From NCBI GenBank assembly GCA_026125625.1, contig JAHCKU010000028.1:1-16207 (forward strand): 16,207 bases of DNA, given 5' to 3'. Below, piece after piece: positions 7,027 through 16,207 of this stretch. The position numbers and the translations under genes are program-made. Numbering within the stretch: position 1 is the stretch's first letter; each line of letters begins with the position of its first letter. The notes beneath the pieces are model-generated. The model ran no database searches and was not told the DNA's origin. It saw only the letters and a list, made by a program, of their open reading frames with translations. Source of the stretch: Burkholderiales bacterium (GTDB lineage: Bacteria; Pseudomonadota; Gammaproteobacteria; Burkholderiales; SHXO01).

Positions 7027-7089
7027 ATGCGCCTGCACATCCTCCTGTACGGCCGTCCCGACGACACCTCTCTCGTATCTACAGCATGA
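7027..7089 (+). CDS. Possible 20-residue leader ORF overlapping the imuB start
   Basis: An ATG at 7027 opens MRLHILLYGRPDDTSLVSTA and stops at TGA 7087-7089, overlapping the imuB ATG (7086-7088) as ATGA. imuB itself has no visible Shine-Dalgarno sequence, so translation of this small ORF could bring ribosomes to the imuB start. It lies in the unusually long 101-bp gap between imuA and imuB. The upstream ribosome-binding site is weak, and a 20-codon ORF can occur by chance. Confidence 0.3.
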   Translation: MRLHILLYGRPDDTSLVSTA

Positions 7090-8519
7090 GCATCATGCTG
7101 TGGTCCTGCCTGCACTTCCCGGATCTTTCATTACAGCTTCTGATGCGGGCTGCAAGCATCCGCATGCCGATGATCATCAGCAGCGGCGGCAACCGCCCAC
7201 TGGTGCTGTCCTGCAATTCCATCGCACGCAAAGCGGGCGTGAATGCCGGCATGAGTCTCTCCGCCGCCATCGCCCTGTGTCCTGATCTGCAGGCGCACGC
7301 GCGCGATGCATCCGCCGAGCGCAGTGCGATGGAGCGCATTGCCGGCTGGGCAGGCCAGTTCACGCCGGTGGTCAGCCTCGATGGTCCCGATTCGGTGCTG
7401 CTGGAGATCGCGGGCAGCCTGGCTCTGTTCAGCGGCCTGCACGCGTTGCCGGTACGCATGAGCGCAGGTCTGGCCGAGCTGGGATACACCGCCGCCATCG
7501 CCACCGCCCCCACCCCGAGCGCAGCACGCCTGCTGGCACGCGCGGGCATGAGCGTGGCCATCGACGAAAGCGCCAGGCTGCAGCGCGTGCTCAGGAACTT
7601 GCCGCTGGCGCTGCTCGATCAGCCCGAGCCGGTCATCCAGGCTCTCGATTTCATGGGTGTACGCACCGTGGGTGCCTGCCTCGAGCTCCCGCGCGAGGGA
7701 TTGGCACGGCGCTTCGGTCAGGGATTGCTGGACGAGCTCGACCGCGCGCTTGGCCACCTGCCCGATCCGCGTCAGCCGTACCGGCCACCAGCCCACTACC
7801 ACGCCCGCCTGGTCCTGCCGGCACCAGTCGAACCGTTGCTGTTTGTCGCGCACCGGCTGCTGGTCGAGCTGAGCGGCCATCTGCGCATGCAAGGCAGCGG
7901 CCTGACACGCCTCGAGCTTACCCTGCATCACGCGAAGCGAGCAGCGACGCTGGTGCAGATCGGCTGCTCCACGCCTACGCGCGATCCGCGCCGCATGCTG
8001 CGCCTGCTGCGCGAGCGGCTGGCGCACCTCGAACTGCCTGCCGACGTGGAAGCGATCCAGATCGACGGCAAGGAATCGCGTCCGCTCGCCTCGCACGATC
8101 TGTCCCTCTTTCCGGAGGACATCCTGCCCGAGGAAGAGCGCTGGTCGATCATCGATCACCTGCGCGCACGCCTGGGTGCCGAGGCTGTATACGGTATCAC
8201 CTGCCACGCCGATCATCGCCCCGAGCGTGCATCACGGCCATGTGAACCGGGGACGGCAAGCCGACAAACGCGGCAGGAACGGCGGCCGCTATGGCTGCTC
8301 GACCCGCCGCACCGGCTGCGCGAGCAGGAGGATCGTCTGCTGCTCGAAGCTCCGCTCGTTCTGCACAGCGGGCCGGAGCGCATCGAAGGCGGCTGGTGGG
8401 ATGGCGCCGGCGTGACGCGCGACTATTTCGTGGCCAGCGACGACCAGGGGCGGCAACTGTGGATCTATCGCGAGCGCCGGGGCGGTCGGGGCTGGTTCCT
8501 GCAGGGAATCTTCGGCTGA
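7086..8519 (+). CDS. imuB: ImuB, Y-family polymerase-like protein of the mutagenesis complex
   Basis: ImuB (477 residues) resembles DinB/UmuC polymerases but acts as a platform linking DnaE2 and ImuA to the beta clamp. The N-terminus MSIMLWSCLHFPDLSLQ lacks the DxD that Y-family enzymes use for metal binding. The second motif, normally S-[LI]-DEA, reads DGPDSVLLE (99-107), with the Glu lost. A clamp-binding motif HDLSLF is present at 337-342. The C-terminus (WWDG...RDYFVASDDQG...LWIYRE...WFLQGIFG) is typical of ImuB. The frame is open far upstream; I chose ATG 7086 because family members begin with MLW at this point (the ATG at 7095 is equally possible) and everything upstream is imuA shadow. 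Residues 377-400 form an Arg-rich, variable linker. The stop is 161 bp before dnaE2. Confidence 0.92.
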   Translation: MSIMLWSCLHFPDLSLQLLMRAASIRMPMIISSGGNRPLVLSCNSIARKAGVNAGMSLSAAIALCPDLQAHARDASAERSAMERIAGWAGQFTPVVSLDGPDSVLLEIAGSLALFSGLHALPVRMSAGLAELGYTAAIATAPTPSAARLLARAGMSVAIDESARLQRVLRNLPLALLDQPEPVIQALDFMGVRTVGACLELPREGLARRFGQGLLDELDRALGHLPDPRQPYRPPAHYHARLVLPAPVEPLLFVAHRLLVELSGHLRMQGSGLTRLELTLHHAKRAATLVQIGCSTPTRDPRRMLRLLRERLAHLELPADVEAIQIDGKESRPLASHDLSLFPEDILPEEERWSIIDHLRARLGAEAVYGITCHADHRPERASRPCEPGTASRQTRQERRPLWLLDPPHRLREQEDRLLLEAPLVLHSGPERIEGGWWDGAGVTRDYFVASDDQGRQLWIYRERRGGRGWFLQGIFG

Positions 8520-8547
8520 CCCATCACGCTGCGCACGGAGCACACAG

Positions 8548-8591
8548 GGCACACCGCGAGTATCGATAGACCTGAATGTGCCTCTTTTTTT
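8548..8591 (+). terminator. Weak candidate terminator between imuB and dnaE2
   Basis: GGCACA (8548-8553) and TGTGCC (8577-8582) can pair around a 23-base loop, and a run of seven T (8585-8591) follows two bases later. The stem is short and the loop long, so termination would be weak. If real, it would separate the lexA-imuA-imuB transcript from the independently controlled dnaE2. Confidence 0.35.
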
Positions 8592-8643
8592 ACATCCCTC
8601 CTGATAAGCACATCTTCACCATCCGGCGCACGCGCGGCCCGAT

Positions 8644-8663
8644 TACTGTATATTTTTTCAGTA
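8644..8663. promoter_or_regulatory. SOS box (LexA operator) of dnaE2
   Basis: TACTGTATATTTTTTCAGTA matches the enterobacterial SOS consensus TACTGTATATATATACAGTA with perfect TACTG-N10-CAGTA half-sites. The only core mismatch is TCAG for ACAG. A -10-like TATATT (8649-8654) lies within it; no good -35 was seen. The box ends 17 bp before the dnaE2 ATG, so LexA would directly block initiation. It shows that dnaE2 has a damage-inducible promoter separate from lexA. Confidence 0.85.
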
Positions 8664-8680
8664 CATGAATCGAGTCCACG

Positions 8681-11947
<3,267 letters not shown>

Positions 11948-12034
11948 GCGGACCCGGGTTGATCGTCAAATCAAATGCGATACGGCGGGTAGCGCACCTC
12001 CGAACGTAGACATATCGCTTACATTCATCTGTCG

Positions 12035-12045
12035 GTAAATTTTAC
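12035..12045. repeat. AT-rich palindrome GTAAATTTTAC upstream of the PEP-CTERM gene
   Basis: This palindrome has 5-bp arms around one base and lies about 65-75 bp upstream of the -24 element at 12110. It is a possible binding site for a sigma-54 activator, but I cannot assign it to a known regulator. It stands out because surrounding DNA is GC-rich. Confidence 0.3.
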
Positions 12046-12067
12046 AAGCACCTCTCCTCGACTCCGG

Positions 12068-12105
12068 TCATGGGACTCAAGCCCATGATCATCATGAAAT
12101 TTTTT
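12068..12105 (+). terminator. Hairpin plus late T-run after dnaE2
   Basis: TCATGGG (12068-12074) pairs with CCCATGA (12082-12088) around a 7-base loop. A six-T run (12100-12105) follows only 11 bases later, so the terminator geometry is poor. It lies 120 bp after the dnaE2 stop. Because it is also close upstream of the PEP-CTERM promoter, it may instead be an operator. Confidence 0.3.
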
Positions 12106-12108
12106 CGC

Positions 12109-12123
12109 CGGCATGGTTGTTGC
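12109..12123 (+). promoter_or_regulatory. Candidate sigma-54 (-24/-12) promoter of the PEP-CTERM gene
   Basis: CGGCATGGTTGTTGC has GG (12110-12111) and GC (12122-12123) with exactly 10 bases between them. From the GG onward it matches the urtA element at 16 of 17 bases. Initiation would fall near 12135, about 62 bases before the gene. PEP-CTERM genes in several proteobacteria are known to be controlled by sigma-54 with the PrsK-PrsR two-component system, which fits. Confidence 0.6.
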
Positions 12124-12196
12124 GATTTAGCGACGCCTCATCGCCCCAGACTGTGATCGATGCAAACGGGGTGATTAACAAACAACGGAGTCGAAC

Positions 12197-13069
12197 GTGA
12201 ATCGCATCGCAGTCGTCACCCTGGGTCTGTCGAGCCTTCTCGCGAGCGGCATTGCAAGCGCGGGCACCATCGAGTTGTGGATGTCCAGCAGCGGCAAGCC
12301 ACCGGCCTATTCCAGCTACACCAGCGGAAGCATGATCGACCCGCCCGGCAGCAACAACAAGTACTGGCAGGCCAACGTGTCGGACCCGGACTTCCCCGAG
12401 TACGGCATCTTCCAGATCCGCGCCTACGGCTACACCACCACCAACGACAACGGCAGCGGCGCCTTCCTGCAACGCAATGTCGAGCGCTACTCCGGCGGCC
12501 TGGGCGTATGCGAGAACAGCAGCTGCTCGGATCCGCAGCACGCCGTCGACAATGACGGCAGGAACGACTTCATCCTCATCGACTTCGGCCTGGGTCACAG
12601 CTATTCGCCGACCATGTTCAGCATCGGCTGGGAATACTACGGCGGGTGTACCACGACCACGGTATCGAGCTCCTGCCCGGACATCGAAGCGTGGGTGGGC
12701 GACAGCTTCGACGCCGCGCTGGGGTGGGCCGGCATCACCGACAGCTGGACACAGATTCTCGATGGCGATCCGGAGAACAACATTCAGCCGAACAAGGACT
12801 ACGCCTTTGCTCCGGGCGCAGGACGTTACTTGCTGATCGCAGCCCAGACCGGCAGCGAAGTGTGCACGCAGACCGGCTATGACAAGAAGAAGAAGCAGCC
12901 GATCATCACCTGCGAATACGACTACTTCAAGCTGCAGACGATCGCGATCAACCGCAACCCGCCCGAAGAGAATCCGCCGGAAGAAGTCCCCGAGCCGGGC
13001 GCTCTGGCGCTGCTGGGGCTGTCTGCGGTGCTTGCCACCTCCATCGGTCGCCGCCGTCGCATTCGCTAA
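12197..13069 (+). CDS. PEP-CTERM sorting-domain protein, exported, function unknown
   Basis: This 290-residue secreted protein has a cleavable signal peptide (MNRIAVVTLGLSSLLASGIASA, cleavage likely after Ala22). Its C-terminal sorting signal is VPEP at 264-267, then a hydrophobic helix (about 268-283) and RRRRIR. Exosortase would cut near PEP and place the protein in the envelope or extracellular matrix. The body (23-250) has six cysteines in three close pairs (105/110, 151/160, 223/239), which suggests disulfides in the oxidising periplasm. It is also rich in Asp, Asn, Gly and aromatic residues. A Pro/Glu linker (255-264) precedes the anchor. I recognise no enzymatic domain. The start is GTG at 12197 with GGAG at 12187-12190. 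It is monocistronic, between a sigma-54 type promoter and a strong terminator; no exosortase gene is in the window. Confidence 0.9.
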   Translation: MNRIAVVTLGLSSLLASGIASAGTIELWMSSSGKPPAYSSYTSGSMIDPPGSNNKYWQANVSDPDFPEYGIFQIRAYGYTTTNDNGSGAFLQRNVERYSGGLGVCENSSCSDPQHAVDNDGRNDFILIDFGLGHSYSPTMFSIGWEYYGGCTTTTVSSSCPDIEAWVGDSFDAALGWAGITDSWTQILDGDPENNIQPNKDYAFAPGAGRYLLIAAQTGSEVCTQTGYDKKKKQPIITCEYDYFKLQTIAINRNPPEENPPEEVPEPGALALLGLSAVLATSIGRRRRIR

Positions 13070-13098
13070 AAGTTTCGCACCATCTCCATGCGTTGCAC

Positions 13099-13125
13099 CG
13101 GGCGCTTCGGCGCCCGTTTTTTTTT
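13099..13125 (+). terminator. Rho-independent terminator of the PEP-CTERM gene
   Basis: CGGGCGC (13099-13105), loop TTCG, GCGCCCG (13110-13116), then nine T (13117-13125). The stem is perfect, GC-rich and closed by a stable UUCG tetraloop, 30 bp after the stop codon. Confidence 0.95.
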
Positions 13126-13290
13126 GGCTCCCATGACATTGCATGGCACGACGGATCGCACGTCGTTCCGGACGCAGGAATCCTGCGACACGACTTCCAT
13201 CGCCGTCTCGCGGGATGCACGGTAAGGCAGTCCGATCATGCTTCCGAAACCCGCTACACTCACAGGCGTTCAGTCCATATCGAGCAACTC

Positions 13291-14445
13291 GTGACTTTCG
13301 ACTTCGATACCTGCCCCGAGCGCCGAAACACCGGCAGCACGAAGTGGAATCGATACAGCGGCCGCGACGTGATTCCGCTGTGGGTGGCTGACATGGACTT
13401 CCGCTGCGCGCCCGAGATCGTCGAGGCCTTGCACGCACGCGTCGAGCACGGGGTCTTCGGCTACACCGAGCCGCCCGCCGAGCTCGCCCCCGTGATATGC
13501 GATGTGCTCGCGCGCGACCATGGATGGAACGTGGATCCGGAGTGGATCATCTGGCTGCCCAGCCTGGTGGTCGGCCTGAATGTCGTGTCACGTGCGCTCG
13601 CCGACGAAGGCGACGCGGTGCTCACCACCGTTCCGATCTATCCGCCGTTCATGTCGGCGCCGCGCAATGCCGAGCGCACGCTGCTCACCGTTCCATTGGT
13701 CACGCGCGCGCTGCCAGGGGGTGCAGAGCATTGGGAGTGGGACTGGGAGGCACTGGAGGCCGCAGTCACGCCGCACACGCGCCTGCTGCTGCTGTGCAGT
13801 CCGCACAACCCCACCGGGCGCGTTTGGTCGGATAGCGAGCTGCAGACGCTGGCGCACTTCGCTGCACGCCACGACCTGCTGGTGGTTTCGGACGAGATCC
13901 ACTGCGGCCTGGTGCTCGACACGGATAAACGGCACCGGCCGTTCGCCGGTCTCGACACCGACACCAGCAAACGCACGGTCACCCTGATGTCCGCGAGCAA
14001 GACCTTCAATCTGCCATCGCTCGGCTGCGCCTTTGCCATCGCCTCCGACCCGCAGCTGCGTGCGCGCCTGCGGCGTACCATGGCCGGGATCGTGCACCAT
14101 GTGGGTGGCCTGGGCTATACCGCAACGCTGGCGGCCTATCGTGATGCCGGGTCGTGGCATCAGGCGCTGCTGCACTACCTGAGCGGCAACCGCGACCTGG
14201 TCGAGACGGCGTTGTCGCGCATGCCCGGCTTACGCAGCTGGCACGTCGAAGCGACTTATCTGTCGTGGATCGACGCGCGGGGGCTAGGCACACATGACCC
14301 GCTGCGGCTGTTCGAGTCCGCCGGTGTCGGGCTCTACGATGGTGCCCAGTTCGATGCCCCCGGTTTCCTGCGTCTGAACTTCGCCTGCCCGCGCACGCTG
14401 TTGCGCGAGGCGCTGCAGCGCATGCGCGCTGCCCTGCCCGTATAG
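13291..14445 (+). CDS. patB: PLP-dependent cystathionine beta-lyase, MalY/PatB family
   Basis: This 384-residue fold-type I aminotransferase-like enzyme cleaves C-S bonds (cystathionine to homocysteine, pyruvate and ammonia, or similar cysteine conjugates) in the cytoplasm. It opens with the family signature FDFDT...RRNTGSTKWNRY followed by PLWVADMDF. Other landmarks are the NPTG turn at 173-176, Asp201 in SDEIH (contact to the PLP ring nitrogen) and Lys237 in SASKTFN (Schiff base). Length is normal. The start is GTG 13291, because VTFDFDT aligns with the usual MxFDFDT; the frame is open upstream but without family sequence. A GAG at 13282-13284 is the only ribosome-binding hint, and TACACT near 13254 may be the -10. 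It stands alone, converging on the receptor gene. Which C-S substrate it uses cannot be told from sequence. Confidence 0.9.
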   Translation: MTFDFDTCPERRNTGSTKWNRYSGRDVIPLWVADMDFRCAPEIVEALHARVEHGVFGYTEPPAELAPVICDVLARDHGWNVDPEWIIWLPSLVVGLNVVSRALADEGDAVLTTVPIYPPFMSAPRNAERTLLTVPLVTRALPGGAEHWEWDWEALEAAVTPHTRLLLLCSPHNPTGRVWSDSELQTLAHFAARHDLLVVSDEIHCGLVLDTDKRHRPFAGLDTDTSKRTVTLMSASKTFNLPSLGCAFAIASDPQLRARLRRTMAGIVHHVGGLGYTATLAAYRDAGSWHQALLHYLSGNRDLVETALSRMPGLRSWHVEATYLSWIDARGLGTHDPLRLFESAGVGLYDGAQFDAPGFLRLNFACPRTLLREALQRMRAALPV

Positions 14446-14562
14446 CGCGGGCCCGCTGCCCGCACATCGCCAAGGGCTTCGCGCTCGAGGTCCATCCCGG
14501 GAAGAGAATCGCCGCCGCGATCTGTGACAGCGATTTTCCTCGGGCCTCGCAATGTGAGGGGC

Positions 14563-16207
14563 TCAGAACCTGGCGATCAGCGTCAGGCGGAACTGGCGCG
14601 GCTCCACCGGATGGAAGTGGATGTCCTCGATACCGTCGCGCGGTCCCACCGATGGACACGCCGCACTGCCCAGCTCGCTGCGCAGGCAGGAAGCGTAAAA
14701 GTACTCGATATCGTTATCGTCGGAATCGAACAGGTTGAGCACGTCGAGCTGCAGGCGCAGCTTCTTGTTGAACCGGTAGCCCAGACGCATGTTGGTGATG
14801 GTGGTCGAGTCAGCACGCATGCTGTTGTCCTCGATCAGCGGGCGCGAGCCGAAGTAGCGCACCTGCACGCTGCCGTACCAGTTGCCCAGATCCTCGACGG
14901 TGACACCGACCTGGGCCATGCGCTCGAGCGCACCCGGAATGCGATTGCCTGCAGGATCACTGTCGCTGAAGCGTGCGCGTGTGAACGCCAGCTCCGCGTC
15001 GATCAGCAGCCAGGGCAGAGGGCGATAGTAGTTGATCCATTCGATGCCGCTCCGCTTACTGGGGCGGCTCGCCTCGGTAGTGCCGGCGTCCCCGACGAAC
15101 AGCAGCTCGGAATCCTGCTTGAGCATCCACAGCGCCAGAGAGCTCTGCAGGTTGGGAATGATCTCGGTACGCACACCCAGCTCGGCGCCCTTGGTGCGCA
15201 CCAGCGGGTCCACCGGATCGACCGCTGTCAGCTCCTTGGGATCCAGGGTGATGACGGTGCCGCGCGCATCGTTGCTGTGGAAGCCATAGCCGGCATTGAC
15301 GAAGTACTCGGTCTTGGCCCACGGTCCGAAGATCAGCCCGAGCTTGGGTGAGACGATGGCGTCGTTTTCCTTCCCCGAGTTCTCCGGGATGCTGCTGTCG
15401 ACGTCGAAGCGATAGTAGTCGGCACGTACACCGACGATGGAGCGCAGCCACGACGTCCACTGCATGGCATTCTCGGCGTAGATGCCGGTAGCCAGCTCGT
15501 CGACGCTGTCTTCGCGCGTGGTGGAGAGAATCTGCCGGGCAGCGGTGGAGTGCAGCGCGACGCGCTTGATGTCGTCGTAGCGGACCTGCAACCCGATGGT
15601 GTTGGTCATCTCCACATTGCCGAGCTTGCTGCTCCAGGCATAGCGCGGATGCATCCCATACACGGTGCGGCGGTCCACCTGCTTGAACTGGTCGCCGTTG
15701 GGTGCGTCGTTGAGCGGATCGTCCAGGGCGTAAGTGAAGTTCGACCACAGATCCAGGGCGTAGCGGATGACATAGGCGTCCAGCTGCGCCTGCCCGCTGC
15801 CGAACGGCCGGCGGCCGTTGAACGACAGGCTGAAGCGCGAGGTCTCCCCACCGTCGGTTGGATCGAGCGTACCGAAGCGACCGATCTCACCGCTGTCCAC
15901 CGCGCGCCTGGCGATCTGGTCGGTGGATGTCCAGTCGGAGTCGTATCCCATCAACGTGACATTGAACCCGCTGGCACTGTTGCCCTGGCTGTAGCGCAGC
16001 ACGCCGTTGAACTTGCGCAGATCCTGGTCTTCCTTCCATGGCCCATCGTAGGTCAGCGCCTCGAAGCCAAGCAGCAGATGCCCGGCACCGGCCTGCGGCG
16101 AGGCTGCGGCAACCAGCCGGCCGTAGCCGTCCGTACCCACCGTGATCAGGCCCAGCGTCTCGGGCAGACGCTCGAAGTAGCCGAGATGTGCCGCGCCCGC
16201 CGAGGCG
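14563..16207 (-). CDS. TonB-dependent outer-membrane receptor, C-terminal part (cut by right edge)
   Basis: The frame is open from the right edge (16207) to TGA at 14563-14565, giving at least 547 residues; the start, signal peptide, TonB box and most of the plug lie outside. The visible part is the 22-strand beta-barrel region. It shows alternating aromatic/polar strands, long acidic loops, segments such as ITNMRLGYRFNKKLRLQLDVLNLFDSDDND (typical last strands) and a final RLTLIARF ending in Phe, as outer-membrane proteins require for BAM recognition. Such receptors import siderophores, vitamin B12, metals or sugars using TonB energy. The substrate cannot be assigned: the barrel lacks a motif I recognise and no transporter partner is adjacent within the window. 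It converges with patB across 117 bp that contains no clear terminator. Confidence 0.9.
   Translation of the reverse strand, partial: ASAGAAHLGYFERLPETLGLITVGTDGYGRLVAAASPQAGAGHLLLGFEALTYDGPWKEDQDLRKFNGVLRYSQGNSASGFNVTLMGYDSDWTSTDQIARRAVDSGEIGRFGTLDPTDGGETSRFSLSFNGRRPFGSGQAQLDAYVIRYALDLWSNFTYALDDPLNDAPNGDQFKQVDRRTVYGMHPRYAWSSKLGNVEMTNTIGLQVRYDDIKRVALHSTAARQILSTTREDSVDELATGIYAENAMQWTSWLRSIVGVRADYYRFDVDSSIPENSGKENDAIVSPKLGLIFGPWAKTEYFVNAGYGFHSNDARGTVITLDPKELTAVDPVDPLVRTKGAELGVRTEIIPNLQSSLALWMLKQDSELLFVGDAGTTEASRPSKRSGIEWINYYRPLPWLLIDAELAFTRARFSDSDPAGNRIPGALERMAQVGVTVEDLGNWYGSVQVRYFGSRPLIEDNSMRADSTTITNMRLGYRFNKKLRLQLDVLNLFDSDDNDIEYFYASCLRSELGSAACPSVGPRDGIEDIHFHPVEPRQFRLTLIARF

Noticed and set aside
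6489..7085. N-terminal extension of imuB overlapping imuA
   Set aside because: The frame is open but the translation is low-complexity Arg/Ala/Thr-rich. ImuB homology begins at MLW, and imuA is convincing in the other frame.
8665..8680. Alternative ATG at 8665 for dnaE2
   Set aside because: It is out of frame with dnaE2 (16 bases upstream) and lies directly against the SOS box.
13093..13290. Extension of patB upstream to the terminator
   Set aside because: It would begin within the PEP-CTERM terminator and adds 66 residues absent from MalY/PatB proteins.
12092..13438. 448-codon minus-strand frame opposite the PEP-CTERM gene
   Set aside because: It crosses a strong terminator and the promoter of the certain plus-strand gene, and its composition is typical of antisense.

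Overview
The window is GC-rich (roughly 60-65% by eye), densely coded chromosomal DNA from a Gram-negative bacterium. A proteobacterium of the beta or gamma class is most likely. The pointers are an enterobacterial-type LexA, an imuA-imuB-dnaE2 mutagenesis cassette, a complete-looking urea ABC transporter operon, a PEP-CTERM (exosortase) protein and a TonB-dependent receptor. I cannot fix the genus from sequence alone, and I saw no insertion sequences, tRNA/rRNA genes, CRISPR arrays or phage genes.

Region 1 (1-5184, minus strand) is the urea uptake operon urtABCDE, read right to left. It encodes a Tat-exported binding protein (UrtA), two permeases (UrtB, with a large periplasmic N-terminal domain, and UrtC) and two ATPases (UrtD, and UrtE cut by the left edge). 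UrtB-UrtC-UrtD are tightly packed or overlapping. urtA is set apart by 180 bp that begins with a perfect 17-bp-arm hairpin, as expected if the binding protein is made in excess. Upstream of urtA lie a sigma-54 type -24/-12 element and, about 130 bp further up, an NtrC-like palindrome, so the operon is probably induced by nitrogen limitation.

Region 2 (5185-5587) is a 403-bp divergent gap between urtA and lexA. It is full of short inverted repeats and holds the promoters of both directions.

Region 3 (5588-11947, plus strand) is an SOS mutagenesis island: lexA, imuA, imuB and dnaE2. LexA represses the locus; ImuA, ImuB (a Y-family-like protein lacking key polymerase residues) and DnaE2 (an error-prone C-family polymerase) act together in translesion synthesis. 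lexA and dnaE2 each carry their own LexA-type operator. imuA and imuB have no obvious operator and probably ride on the lexA transcript.

Region 4 (11948-13125) is an isolated gene for an exported PEP-CTERM protein. It has its own sigma-54 type promoter, which matches the urt element at 16 of 17 bases, and a textbook Rho-independent terminator.

Region 5 (13126-16207) holds a MalY/PatB-type cystathionine beta-lyase (plus strand) converging on a TonB-dependent outer-membrane receptor (minus strand) whose N-terminal part lies beyond the right edge. The 117-bp convergent gap (14446-14562) shows no hairpin with a T-tract.
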